From: an uncultured Ignavibacteriota bacterium
GTDB lineage: Bacteria; Bacteroidota; Ignavibacteria; UBA10030; UBA8401
DNA length: 64,000 nucleotides
Direction of reading: 5' to 3'
NCBI GenBank assembly: GCA_903884005.1
Contig: CAISDA010000063.1
Coordinates: forward strand, 1 to 64,000
A program made the translations under genes and the position numbers. Under the pieces are notes generated by a model, which was not told the DNA's origin, did not search any database, and saw only the letters and a list, made by a program, of their open reading frames with translations. Shown in pieces: positions 45,056-53,806 of this stretch. Within the stretch, counting starts at the first letter, position 1. Each line of letters starts with the position of its first letter.

Positions 45056-45089
45056 CTGGCGATCCACAAGGGTCGCCAGCTCTGTTTTT
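45056..45089 (+). terminator. Rho-independent terminator after the tRNA gene
   Basis: CTGGCGA and TCGCCAG enclose an inner TCC/GGG and an ACAA loop, followed by CTCTGTTTTTC. Placed 15 bases after the tRNA. Confidence 0.75.
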
Positions 45090-45222
45090 CACGACCCGCT
45101 ATTCTGCTGCTGACAACTCGGCCTTCCTGCGCTGCATTCATCATCCACCCTTCCTCTGCATAAAGCTGCTGCATGGAGGAATCCACAACCGGAATTTTTC
45201 GAAGTTGGTGCCGCAGGTCTCG

Positions 45223-45441
45223 ATGGAATTTGTGGAGCGGGTGCAGGCAGCACCGATGCCGGTTCCGGCGTCAATGAAATCAGCTGAAGGTGTTCCACCC
45301 CAGGACAATCTGAAAGCGATCATGCTGCAGTGCGTGAAGGACGCAACTGACATCGTTCGAGATTCGGGTGTGCAGCTTGGGAATGATGAGTTGCAGAAAA
45401 TTGCGGTGTCGTTGTTTATTCAGAGGGCGAAAGCGGCATAG
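45223..45441 (+). CDS. Small hypothetical protein
   Basis: A frame of 72 residues from ATG 45223 (MEFVERVQAAPMPVPASM). Its second half looks like a compact helical domain: NLKAIMLQCVKDATDIVRDS followed by DELQKIAVSLFIQRAKAA. The start is uncertain; GTG 45208 and TTG 45205 are in frame, and a GGAGG at 45175 is too far from all of them. A strong terminator directly after the stop argues for a real transcript. The long frame back to 45016 runs into the tRNA and is rejected. I do not recognise the family; phage or plasmid-like small proteins look similar. Confidence 0.5.
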   Translation: MEFVERVQAAPMPVPASMKSAEGVPPQDNLKAIMLQCVKDATDIVRDSGVQLGNDELQKIAVSLFIQRAKAA

Positions 45442-45450
45442 TTATCAGAA

Positions 45451-45480
45451 CAGCCCCGGTGGATTGGGGCTGTTTTTTTT
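45451..45480 (+). terminator. Rho-independent terminator
   Basis: CAGCCCC and GGGGCTG with an 8-base loop, then eight T residues. A second, weaker hairpin (AACCCG/CGGGTT at 45489-45514) beside it may end the convergent minus-strand gene. Confidence 0.9.
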
Positions 45481-45524
45481 CGGCAGTAAACCCGCCAAGC
45501 ATCTGACGGGTTCGTTTGAACGAG

Positions 45525-47813
45525 CTATTTCATGACCGTCAATCGTTTCACGTCCGAAAAGCTCCCGGCATCCAATCTGTAAAAGTAAATTCCACTGGAG
45601 AGCCGTGAAGCGTCAAACGCTGCCATATAGGATCCCGGCGCCATCGTTTCGTTCACGAGCACGGCGACTTCTCTGCCGAGCAGGTCGAACACTTTCAGGG
45701 ACACAAGCGATGCCGACGCGATTGAATAGTTGATGACGGTGGTTGGGTTGAAGGGGTTCGGATAATTCTGCGAGAGTGCGAATACGGCGGGTGTGGCAAC
45801 AATTGACACTACGACTTCTTTTGAATATTCGAACTTCCCGTCGCGGTCGATCTGTTTCAAGCGATATACGATGTTCCCGGTTGCCGCGTTATCAGAATAC
45901 CTGTACGACTGCGGCGCGTTCGTTGTGCCATGTCCTTCCACGAAACCGACCTTGGTCCAACTGCTTGTCGACTTTCGTTCGATGTCGAAACCGTAGTTGT
46001 TCGCTTCTGTTGCGGTGTTCCAGTTCAGCGTCACACCGTTTTTTGCGGATGATGCGGTGAAAGCGGTGAGCTCGACCGGCAAAATACCGGCATTGCTCCA
46101 CCATTCATAAGCACCGATATCGACCGCTCCGTTTCTGCCTGCGCCGCGCTGATCTGTCGTAGGAGCACCGGTGGCCGTGCCGGCATCGATGGCAAAACTT
46201 CCGCTTGTAAGCGCCAGAGTCTGAGTTCCGTTCGCACTATTGTTGTCCGCAAGCGATGCGGACACATTCAAACTTCCGCTGACTGCCTCATTATATTTAT
46301 TCCAGGATCCCTTTGCTGCTCCCAGATAATTGTGGCTGTAGAGTATGTCACTCGTTTGATTGAAATACCAGTTGCTCGGAGAATTCGAATAAGACTGGTT
46401 TTGCACAATATTATTTCCGACGTCAGTCAAATAAACCCCACTATAAACATAATAATCGACCGTTCCATTGCCGGCTAAAATAGTATTTTTGATAATTAGA
46501 GTGCCATAATTCGCATACAGTCCGTCACCGGATTGAGTTGCCGTATTGTTTGCAATGGTGCAATTCGTTATTGTCATCGTCAACGACACGGGCACGTAAA
46601 TTCCTCCGCCATTGTCTGAGGCGGAATTGCCGGTAATGGTTGAATTCTTCAACTCCATTGTTCCGTTACCCATACAACCGCCGCCATTGCCATCAGCAGC
46701 GGAATTATTTTTGATCGTGCACCCGTTAATAAATGCCGTTCCATTGCTATAGAAACCGCCGCCGCTAGTGCTGGTGTTATCACAGACCGTCGAATTCGAT
46801 AATGTCAATGTTCCAGTGCTATAAATTCCTCCCCCCGGATTCCCGACAACGTTACCGTAGCGAATGGTAAGGTCTGTTATTGTTGCAGTCACTCCCGTCG
46901 GCACTGTAAATACTCTGGCAGAAGCGATACCGGCACTGGCTGCAGCTTGTACAATAGTAGTGGCTGCGCTTTGACCATGGATGGTGACATCACTTGCTAC
47001 TTGAAGAGAATTCTCTGTATAGGTTCCGGCGTTGATCTGTATCACGTCGCCGTTACCCGATGCCGCAAGCGCCGCCGCGATCGTTGTGTAATCTCCTCCG
47101 CTGGCGGCAACGATGTATTGCTGAACAAAATTTACCACCAAATTAGTTTTTGTCGAATTCAAAACGACAGATGCGTTGTTACTGCTGAAAGCGGAGTTTT
47201 GGAATGTGAAGGTCAGATTCGAAACATCGTTGACACTCGCATGACTTGACGTGGTGCCGGTGAGACTGGCCGTCAATGTTACGTCATCGACTTTTGTGAT
47301 GACCGCTGTTAATCCGGCCGGAACATTGGTAACGGTCACTTTACTTCCGCTCACAAAATTATCACCCGCTGTACCGGTAAAAGTCAGTCCGCCATAATTA
47401 TTGCAGGTAATGGTAATTGTATTGCCCATTGCCCCGTTATTTGCCGAAGATTCCTGGAAAACAGAAACACTGTATAAAATGTTGGGACCTTCCAGTAAAA
47501 CAGAAGGAGCCGGAGACTGTCCATACATAACTCTTGTCCATCCTGTCGACGGAGGAGTGACGCCGCTTGCATCGGTATAATAATATGTTCTCGTCTCCAT
47601 ATTATTCCATATTTCCCAGCGGGCTGGTCCGTTGTTATTATATTTTAGATAGTAATCTGTCGCACCTAATTGGTATTGAGGTTTACTATTATACGTACCA
47701 GACTCGGTATATGTCCCATTTACGGCTGAGGTCCCGGCCCCGGAGACCACGTAATTCGCCCCGTACGCAATATCTGCAAGCAAAACGACCAAAATCAGTA
47801 ATGTTGTTTTCAA
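45525..47813 (-). CDS. Secreted beta-helix protein with choice-of-anchor Q region and T9SS tail
   Basis: A 762-residue secreted protein. The TTG at 47813 is the start: AAAGGAG precedes it by eight bases and it opens a clean signal peptide (MKTTLLILVVLLADIAYGA). After a beta-rich N-terminal part comes a right-handed beta-helix (about 240-510) with repeats like GGGIYSTGTLTLSNSTVCDN and GGGFYSNGTAFINGCTIKNN. Then comes the choice-of-anchor Q type segment FAIDAGTATGAPTTDQRGAG and VDIGAYEW. The last 90 residues are a T9SS sorting domain (NYPNPFNPTTVINYSIASAS ... GIYFYRLDAGSF). Probably a surface polysaccharide-binding or adhesion protein. Confidence 0.85.
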   Translation of the reverse strand: MKTTLLILVVLLADIAYGANYVVSGAGTSAVNGTYTESGTYNSKPQYQLGATDYYLKYNNNGPARWEIWNNMETRTYYYTDASGVTPPSTGWTRVMYGQSPAPSVLLEGPNILYSVSVFQESSANNGAMGNTITITCNNYGGLTFTGTAGDNFVSGSKVTVTNVPAGLTAVITKVDDVTLTASLTGTTSSHASVNDVSNLTFTFQNSAFSSNNASVVLNSTKTNLVVNFVQQYIVAASGGDYTTIAAALAASGNGDVIQINAGTYTENSLQVASDVTIHGQSAATTIVQAAASAGIASARVFTVPTGVTATITDLTIRYGNVVGNPGGGIYSTGTLTLSNSTVCDNTSTSGGGFYSNGTAFINGCTIKNNSAADGNGGGCMGNGTMELKNSTITGNSASDNGGGIYVPVSLTMTITNCTIANNTATQSGDGLYANYGTLIIKNTILAGNGTVDYYVYSGVYLTDVGNNIVQNQSYSNSPSNWYFNQTSDILYSHNYLGAAKGSWNKYNEAVSGSLNVSASLADNNSANGTQTLALTSGSFAIDAGTATGAPTTDQRGAGRNGAVDIGAYEWWSNAGILPVELTAFTASSAKNGVTLNWNTATEANNYGFDIERKSTSSWTKVGFVEGHGTTNAPQSYRYSDNAATGNIVYRLKQIDRDGKFEYSKEVVVSIVATPAVFALSQNYPNPFNPTTVINYSIASASLVSLKVFDLLGREVAVLVNETMAPGSYMAAFDASRLSSGIYFYRLDAGSFSDVKRLTVMK

Positions 47814-47997
47814 CGCGGTTTCTCCTTTTTGAGACGAACGATTTGATGTATTTGGGAAACGATTTGCTGTATTCAGGCAGAACATTGCCGCTATCTTGTC
47901 TTTATCCAAAAGCATGCCATCCAAAGATCGTGCTGCAACGTGATGCAAGGAAGAATGAAGAATTGCCTCGAATTACCACCCGCCCTTTGTTCACACA

Positions 47998-48117
47998 TTG
48001 CTCGTTCACGAGTACGGCTACTTCCCTGCCGAGCAGATCACACACTTTCAACGTGACATGTGATGCCGATGCGATCGAATAGCCGATGACCGTGGCCGGG
48101 TTGAACTGAGTCGCCAA
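47998..48117 (-). pseudogene. T9SS tail fragment
   Basis: The frame reads TQFNPATVIGYSIASASHVT and then LLGREVAVLVNEQ, a piece of the FNPxTxIxYSI-to-VNE section of a T9SS tail, but the YPNP before it and the remaining G-YFYRL end are missing. It lies directly upstream of the beta-helix gene and is similar at the DNA level to that gene's own tail. A non-functional relic. Confidence 0.75.
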
Positions 48118-48340
48118 TACTACGTCCGAAAGCCGATGGACTTACCTGGAGCTCACCCTGAGTATTGCAATAATCACGCCATAAATTAATGACCAAATTC
48201 GCGCTGAATTCGATGGTCGGAAATAATTTGTGTAAATCCCGATTGACACAGCGCTCATAATAGTTCCAGTTCGCGGGGACGTTTCGGAAGGATTATCCGA
48301 TGGTCTCAGTACAAGTGTTGGGGACGGTTAATGGAGGGCT

Positions 48341-48469
48341 GGCTGTGGTGGGATTGAAGGGATTGGTATAGTTCTGCGACAGCACGAACACAGCCGGTGC
48401 GGTAACTATTGTTACCTCGACTTCTTTTAAATATTCAAACTTCCCATCGCGGTCGATCTGTTTCAGACG
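48341..48469 (-). pseudogene. T9SS tail fragment (upstream half)
   Basis: The frame gives RLKQIDRDGKFEYLKEVEV, then VLSQNYTNPFNPTTA, the linker and start of a T9SS tail, and then loses similarity. About 220 bases separate it from the second fragment at 47998-48117. Both could be halves of one interrupted tail, or remnants of two genes. The stretch 48118-48340 between them shows nothing recognisable. Confidence 0.7.
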
Positions 48470-48599
48470 TTAGGCGAATCTTTAGATTTTATGAATTACG
48501 ATTACGATTTGCAGACCTCGACTATCGCCGCGCGTCATTGAAGAATAAACGAAAAACCTGATTTTTTTCAGACCACGTCCGGCCCGTTTGTATGGCATT

Positions 48600-48944
48600 T
48601 CAGGTTTGCCACATTCCGGACAAGTTTCGGTACTCAAAATATTCGCACACAGGATGATTCTTCTCTTTGTCAGTCAGACTTGCTTTATCCTTTTTAACAT
48701 ATGCGTCAAGAAACCAGATTTCACCTCGAAGGTCAACATAGTAGCAAATGATTCTTGCGCCTCCGCTTTTCCCTCTTCCCCTTACAGCCATTCGAATTTT
48801 TCTTGCACCACCGGCACCTTTTTCGATTTTGCCCTTCGTTGGATTAAGGAGCAATTCATCCTGCAACCGATATAGATCGTCAAGAATGTCTAACTTGTCG
48901 ACTTTGTCGACAAACTCGGGGGTTTCTATGAATACAATATCCAT
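48600..48944 (-). CDS. RelE/HigB-like toxin, orphan
   Basis: A 114-residue protein of the RelE/HigB superfamily: MDIVFIETPEFVDKVDKL at the start, GAGGARKIRMAVRGRGKSGG in the RNA-binding core, IICYYVDLRGEIWFLDAYVK and ASLTDKEK near the end. In functional relatives the last residues form a helix; here the tail after TDKEK (NHPVCEYFEYRNLSGMWQT) looks altered, suggesting a truncation or frame change. HigB-type toxins are normally followed by an XRE antitoxin; none is seen downstream. The gene is read from a sigma-70-like promoter with almost no leader (see 48950-48978). Confidence 0.75.
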   Translation of the reverse strand: MDIVFIETPEFVDKVDKLDILDDLYRLQDELLLNPTKGKIEKGAGGARKIRMAVRGRGKSGGARIICYYVDLRGEIWFLDAYVKKDKASLTDKEKNHPVCEYFEYRNLSGMWQT

Positions 48945-48949
48945 AAATT

Positions 48950-48978
48950 ATTATACGGTATTACCGTATCGGTTGCAA
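48950..48978 (-). promoter_or_regulatory. Promoter with palindromic operator, near-leaderless
   Basis: Minus strand: -35 TTGCAA (48978-48973), a 17-base spacer, -10 TATAAT (48955-48950), then only five bases to the toxin ATG. The transcript would start at or next to the start codon. ATACGGTA-T-TACCGTAT (48953-48969) is a perfect 17-base palindrome covering the spacer and part of the -10, positioned as an autoregulatory operator. Confidence 0.6.
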
Positions 48979-49392
48979 GTGGAAATTATTCGCCATTTGG
49001 TTGCAGCAACACGGAAAGCGTGGTCATGAAAAGATACTTGCGCCTCCATACCCGCCAATACGCCGTAATCGTAATCACAGCCTGCAACATGCAAGCATTA
49101 TCGCATTATTGAATTACGATTGTGACTACGACTACGATTACGATAACGGATCATAGCGGGGTTTCGTAGTTATGGAACAGTGTGTCATTAGTAAATGCGC
49201 TATCCCCCCGCTAGACATAGTAAATCCTTGTAATCGTTTCCGGTTACAAGGATTTTGTATTTTTTAAGGGGAACACGAATCAGTTCAATTTGGGGCCGGG
49301 AGTTGGGACCGCCCAATGGAAAAAATTCTGTTGGGTGATATTATGGCGTTTTATAATCGTACCGAATATGCCGATAATGACAAGGGCACGCC
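48979..49392. other. Intergenic stretch with short repeats and a hairpin
   Basis: No gene seen. It holds a run of TACGAY-type hexamers (about 49110-49145, GACTACGACTACGATTACGATAACG), with a related GATTACGATT motif near 48496. A 12-bp stem (AAATCCTTGTAA / TTACAAGGATTT, 49222-49255) followed by TTTGTATTTTTT could end plus-strand transcription. Confidence 0.4.
49222..49266 (+). terminator. Hairpin terminator-like structure
   Basis: AAATCCTTGTAA (49222-49233) and TTACAAGGATTT (49244-49255) form a 12-bp stem with a 10-base loop, followed by TTGTATTTTTT. No plus-strand gene lies just upstream, so its role is unclear. Confidence 0.5.
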
Positions 49393-49427
49393 TTGACAAA
49401 ATGAATCAAAACGAATATATTATATTC
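49393..49427 (+). promoter_or_regulatory. Consensus promoter and palindromic operator of the RHH-RelE operon
   Basis: TTGACA (49393-49398), a 17-base spacer, and TATATT (49416-49421). GAATATA-T-TATATTC (49413-49427) is a perfect 15-base palindrome overlapping the -10, a position typical for repression by a ribbon-helix-helix antitoxin. The antitoxin ATG is at 49451. Confidence 0.65.
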
Positions 49428-49450
49428 AAATAAACCTAATAGGTGTACAC

Positions 49451-49696
49451 ATGCCGAAAGTAGTGACATTGCGATTGACCGACGATCTCTATCACCTTTT
49501 TAGCCATTATGCGAAAGATGATAACCGAACTCTGTCAAATTTTATTGAAACTGCAGCGAAAAAATATATCGAACAGAATATCGAGTATGCAGATGAATAC
49601 GAGATGAAAGAAATTACGAATAATGCCGGCTTAAATGAAAGCCTTAAGCGTGGGTATAAAGATGCGAAGAATAAAAAAGGTCAATTCGTTGCCTGA
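49451..49696 (+). CDS. Ribbon-helix-helix antitoxin
   Basis: An 81-residue protein. Residues 1-45 fit a CopG/MetJ-type DNA-binding fold: VVTLRLTDDLYHLFSHYAKD, then NRTLSNFIETAAKKYI. The charged C-terminal half (ADEYEMKEITNN, KRGYKDAKNKKG) would wrap the toxin. The promoter and palindrome directly upstream fit autoregulation. Its stop overlaps the toxin reading frame by eight bases, a translational coupling common in type II toxin-antitoxin operons. Confidence 0.8.
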   Translation: MPKVVTLRLTDDLYHLFSHYAKDDNRTLSNFIETAAKKYIEQNIEYADEYEMKEITNNAGLNESLKRGYKDAKNKKGQFVA

Positions 49697-49964
49697 CTAT
49701 AAGATATTTGAAACTACTGAATTTATCCATTGCATTGATTCAGTGCCACGGAAGGATAAAGAATTCTTACGGAAGAAATTATCGGGCTATGTGTATCCCC
49801 AGCTAAAAACAGAACCGCATTTCGGCACAAACATTAAAAAATTGCATGGGTATGAACCAAACACATGGCGCTACCGAATTGGTAAGTATCGGATTTTTTT
49901 TATCATTGAAAAACGAATTGTCAGCATCATTTCAATGGATCAAAGAAAAGATGCATACTTATAG
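49689..49964 (+). CDS. RelE/ParE-family toxin
   Basis: A 91-residue protein from TTG 49689 (MPDYKIFETTEFIHC), inside the last codons of the antitoxin, with AAAAAAGG upstream. ATG 49662 is an in-frame alternative. Family features are LRKKLSGYVYPQLKTEPHFG, KLHGYEPNTWRYRIGKYRIF and IISMDQRKDAYL; RYRIG-YRI and a terminal R-K-AY are the usual RelE signature. Such toxins usually cleave ribosome-bound mRNA or poison gyrase; which applies cannot be told. A decayed relative of the 3' end is at 61094-61175. Confidence 0.82.
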   Translation: MPDYKIFETTEFIHCIDSVPRKDKEFLRKKLSGYVYPQLKTEPHFGTNIKKLHGYEPNTWRYRIGKYRIFFIIEKRIVSIISMDQRKDAYL

Positions 49965-50133
49965 AAGAGTGGAAGTTCTCTGAAAATTAGGGCGCCCTGG
50001 TCCGAATCCCCCGACTGACGTTTCCTGCAAACTCTGTATCTTGTCCCCGCTTCCGTGTACCGGCATGCCACGCCAGCGGCTATTCGGTTAACCGCAGAGA
50101 ATCACCACTGTTGGGACTTGGAGCAGCGCGCAC

Positions 50134-50614
50134 TCACTTTGTCAATACCATTTTCCTTGCGGCGGTAAACGTTCCCGCGTTGATCGTGTACACGTACAGT
50201 CCGCTGGAAAATTGTGTGCCGTCGAACTGAGCGGTGTAGCTTCCTGGTTCTTTCGTTTCATTCACGAGCGTCGCGACCTCTTTGCCGAGAATGTCATAGA
50301 CATTCAACGTCACACGACTGGTCACGGGTATTTGATATTGAATCGTTGTGGCCGGGTTGAAGGGATTCGGATAGTTTTGGGCGAGGCCGAATACTGTCGG
50401 AACCGAAACCCGTGCCTCCACTTCCTTCGAATAGGCAAACGTTCCAAACTGATATTGAACTGCACCAGCATGGAGTTGGCGGCATTGTTCACTCCCGCCG
50501 TTGTATTTTTTCCCGCCACCTTGCCGCCGGTCACGGTAAGGTTGTTTGCCGTTGCGATGGTGAATGCGGCCGCAAGAATGGCGGGACAACTATTTTATGG
50601 AGCAGTGAATTCAT
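50134..50614 (-). pseudogene. Decayed T9SS-secreted protein gene
   Basis: The start ATG at 50614 (MNSLLHKIVV) leads, after one frame change, to a normal signal peptide core ILAAAFTIATA and then NNLTVTGGKVAGKNTTAGVN. After a second frame change the T9SS tail follows: FGTFAYSKEVEARV, NYPNPFNPATTIQYQIPVTS and GLYVYTINAGTFTAARKMVL, ending at 50134. Only about 50 residues of mature protein remain between signal and tail, so most of the body has been deleted. At least two frame changes make it non-functional, barring sequencing errors. Confidence 0.75.
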
Positions 50615-50679
50615 CAGTATTTTCTCTTTGATTTTTCATTGACGCTTGTTCACCATATCTTGATGGTCGCAGCCGAATT

Positions 50680-51514
50680 GTTGATGTATTCGTACATATC
50701 AGTATCATGGCACTTTGGTGGCGGCGCCAAGCTTTGTATTGGCATTCCACTGATTAAAGTCCAACGCTGTCACCTGAGCGTCCAGATTCATGTCGTCTGC
50801 AACGCATCCTGTCTGGCCGGCTTTGGTATTCGAGTTCCAGGTGTTAAAATCGAGCGCAGTAATTTGACCGTCCCTATTTGAATCACCGGAAAACAATCCG
50901 AACACTCCGCCCGCCAATGCGGCCATTGGGCCGCTTCCATACGCTTGCGCCTGTGCGGTCGTGAAGTTATACAGAACGCTCGCGCCAGTAAGTGGAACCG
51001 CCGAAGCACTCATGATTGCCAGATGATTTCGATGCCGCACCACAATGTAGTAGCTGCCTGCGTTTACCGACACCGTGAGCAAACTCGTGCCATCGATATC
51101 GACGATCGTACCATCGTTTTTCACAAATGCCGCTACCTCGGCAACTTTGGTATTTGCCGCGGTTCCCGTTCGGAGTTCAACAAGAATCCAATCGACAATA
51201 GTGACATTCGGAATGCTGCCGACGGTTCTTGCGGTATATTCGTATGTCGCTGCCGGATACTCCGTTTCAGATGTCAGGGGGAGCAATCCGCTGCTGTTGA
51301 GAGTTGTCGTCATTATTCCGGCATTAAACGGACCCTGCAGAAATATTTGAGCGTTCACAACCGTTGCATTGCCCTTTACGTTAGGATAGTTTGTACCGAG
51401 GATTTGCCAGATTGGCGTGGTAAAATCCCATGCTTCAGTCAGGCCGGCACTCGTAGCAGTATTCGTAAATGTCGATGCTGTTTTCATCTGCACGGTGGTC
51501 TTGCCTGTGCCGCC
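50680..51514. repeat. 835-bp duplicated segment, copy 1
   Basis: From GTTGATGTATT at 50680 to GTGCCGCC at 51514. It matches 55108-55942 at equal length (835 bases), without gaps at the ends compared, differing by scattered substitutions. It encodes the constant C-terminal part (about 270 residues including the dockerin) of two secreted proteins plus 25 bases beyond the stop. Confidence 0.85.
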
Positions 51515-53806
51515 GGCAGGACTCGTTGAGATTGTTGAAGCGTCCATATCCCAGAATGAATTCGTTACAGTTCCACCACTAATAGCTCCAATAAATCCCC
51601 CGGTAGACGACGCACCTGTGACGCTGCCTGTCGAGTAACATTTGTCAATGCTTGCGGCAACAGAATTGCCAACGAAACCACCGCAGTTCGTATACCCTGT
51701 GCAGTTGACACTTCCTGTCGCATAGCTGTTAGTGACTGCAGCACTGGTCCCTTCAGGCGTGTATAATTTTCCCACCAGTCCCCCACCATATCCGTGGCTG
51801 GAAGTGACATTAACTGTAGAAAAGCACTGATCGACAGTTGAATTGTCTATCTCACCCGCAAGCCCGCCGGTGTATCCATAACCATTAACCGTTCCCGTAG
51901 TGGAACAATATTTGAGACTCGTTGTGGCGTTTTGTGACCACCCTGCAAATCCGCCCGTCATTACATGTCCTTGAATATTTACCCCGGTTAGTTTGAGATT
52001 GCTGATTACGGCGCCATTGATAACTCCGAAAAATCCAATGTGGTCTGTCGTGCCCCGGTTGATAGATACATTGGAGATAGTATATCCCCCCCCCTCGTAA
52101 TTCCCTGTAAATTTAGTAGTGCTATTTCCTATTGGAGACCAGCCTTCATTAGTTCCTGTACTTGTTGCATCATTGGGGTCAGTATACAGGTTCCCGTCGC
52201 TGTTATCATCGGCGTCATCCCAATATTGTGTCTGGGAAGCGTCGATATTCGTAGTCTGAATAAAGTATTTATTCCACAGAGCCGGATTCTGACAGATGTA
52301 ACTCAGACAGGCCAGCGATGATACCTGGAAAGGATCTCCCAACGTTCCGTTGCCTGCACCCGGATACGTCGTAAAACTCACAACGTTGCCGTAGGTGGTT
52401 CCGGCGGAATTAGTAACATAAGCGCGGACATAATATTTTGTATTCGAAGTGAGACCAGTCATTGAAGAAGTGAAAGCCCCCGTCGATGCAGCTGCTCCCT
52501 GTGCGGTTTTGCTATCCGACGTGGTCGGTGTCCCGGATGTGTTCCAGCAGATGCCGTACTGCGTCGGATTCGGAGATCCGATTTCGGTAATATTGCCGTT
52601 TCCTGTTGCAGATATGGAACCGGGATTTGTCGCAGCTTGAGTGGTAACGGTCGCCGTGTAATCGGCTCGTTGAAATATCATGACTCTGTTGTTAAATGGA
52701 TCTGAAACTAAAAGTTGGTTATTCGTATTATCGAATGTCATGCCATACGCTCCTTGATCGCTAAATGTACTTTGAGTTAAACCTCCGCCATACCATGTGA
52801 AGGTTCCCAATCCCAATACATTATCAGCATTGGCTCCATTACTCTTACTCGCGGCATTGTTATAAATTAGAATACGAGTATTGGCATAATCTGCAAGGTA
52901 CAGCCTTCCGGCATTATCTCCGGTGATCCAGCCGTAGATATTGTTAAAGTAAAACGAAGACTGAGTTGGAGGATCAGCATTGTTGCCCGACAGCACGCCG
53001 CCGGCCGCTATTCCGTTTGCCGCCGGGTGATCAAAACGAAGGATGCGGTTGTTGTATGAATCTGCTACCCAAACGATCGTGCTGCTTCCGGTCCCCGCAA
53101 CGTACACATCGCCCGGTGAATACATTTGCGAGGTTGATGATCCGGAAGTCGAAACCCCAAAACCAGATTGTCCCAGAACCAGGTCTGCGCTTGCCCCGGT
53201 AGGCTTACTATTGACATCGTTGAATTTCACAACACGATTGTTATTACAATCGGCGACCCACATATTTCCGCTCGCATCGATACAAATATCACTAATATTA
53301 TTTTCTAGATAAAGTTGATTCGCCGCATTGCCAATATCTTTCGCTGTATAATTTGACTGCCCTACTACGACGGAAGCATTAGGAGCATCGCTTGAAACTG
53401 AATATGCATTGTCAAATTTCAGTATTCTATTGTTTGTCGCGTCACAGACCCACAGTGCCCCTCCATACACCGCTACACCATACACGCCTGCGAATCCATT
53501 TTGACTGAGTGCAGAGACGCCGGTTCCAAATACTCTTTCAGCCGTGGGATTATTTGACGTGATCGGATAGGAGTAGCGCAATACGCGGTAATTTATATAA
53601 TCATTGACATACATTTTATTATTGACCAGGTCCAGCGCAACGTTTTGCGGACGGTTTAATTGCTGCATCCCGTTTCCGTAAGTGTTGTGAGTAAAATCGG
53701 CCTGCCCAATCACATATAATGCATTCTGACCATTAGTCCATTGTGCCTGGGCATCGATTCCGGCGAGCACAAGGATCATCATCGCTACAATCAATCGTTT
53801 CATCAA
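50705..53806 (-). CDS. Secreted NHL-propeller, GLUG-repeat protein with C-terminal dockerin-like module
   Basis: A 1033-residue secreted protein. Signal MMKRLIVAMMILVLAGIDAQA is followed by about six NHL repeats forming a propeller (residues about 20-385, NRPQNVALDLVNNKMYVNDY, VWVADSYNNRILRF). An Fn3/Ig-like domain follows (about 385-485), then GLUG-type repeats (about 560-790, YSTGSVTGASSTGGFIGAIS). The last 60 residues are a dockerin-like pair of calcium loops: GDSNRDGQITALDF and DDMNLDAQVTALDF (D-x-N-x-D-G/A-x-I/V-x3-D). There is no T9SS tail. It is paralogous to the protein at 55133 in everything but the propeller. Confidence 0.8.
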   Translation of the reverse strand: MMKRLIVAMMILVLAGIDAQAQWTNGQNALYVIGQADFTHNTYGNGMQQLNRPQNVALDLVNNKMYVNDYINYRVLRYSYPITSNNPTAERVFGTGVSALSQNGFAGVYGVAVYGGALWVCDATNNRILKFDNAYSVSSDAPNASVVVGQSNYTAKDIGNAANQLYLENNISDICIDASGNMWVADCNNNRVVKFNDVNSKPTGASADLVLGQSGFGVSTSGSSTSQMYSPGDVYVAGTGSSTIVWVADSYNNRILRFDHPAANGIAAGGVLSGNNADPPTQSSFYFNNIYGWITGDNAGRLYLADYANTRILIYNNAASKSNGANADNVLGLGTFTWYGGGLTQSTFSDQGAYGMTFDNTNNQLLVSDPFNNRVMIFQRADYTATVTTQAATNPGSISATGNGNITEIGSPNPTQYGICWNTSGTPTTSDSKTAQGAAASTGAFTSSMTGLTSNTKYYVRAYVTNSAGTTYGNVVSFTTYPGAGNGTLGDPFQVSSLACLSYICQNPALWNKYFIQTTNIDASQTQYWDDADDNSDGNLYTDPNDATSTGTNEGWSPIGNSTTKFTGNYEGGGYTISNVSINRGTTDHIGFFGVINGAVISNLKLTGVNIQGHVMTGGFAGWSQNATTSLKYCSTTGTVNGYGYTGGLAGEIDNSTVDQCFSTVNVTSSHGYGGGLVGKLYTPEGTSAAVTNSYATGSVNCTGYTNCGGFVGNSVAASIDKCYSTGSVTGASSTGGFIGAISGGTVTNSFWDMDASTISTSPAGGTGKTTVQMKTASTFTNTATSAGLTEAWDFTTPIWQILGTNYPNVKGNATVVNAQIFLQGPFNAGIMTTTLNSSGLLPLTSETEYPAATYEYTARTVGSIPNVTIVDWILVELRTGTAANTKVAEVAAFVKNDGTIVDIDGTSLLTVSVNAGSYYIVVRHRNHLAIMSASAVPLTGASVLYNFTTAQAQAYGSGPMAALAGGVFGLFSGDSNRDGQITALDFNTWNSNTKAGQTGCVADDMNLDAQVTALDFNQWNANTKLGAATKVP

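Noticed and set aside
45016-45222. Long 5' extension of the small protein gene
   Set aside because: It would begin inside the tRNA and pass through the tRNA's terminator hairpin.
49110-49145. TACGAY hexamer run as a functional iteron array
   Set aside because: Too short and irregular; similar scraps occur at 48490 and 60745 without associated genes.
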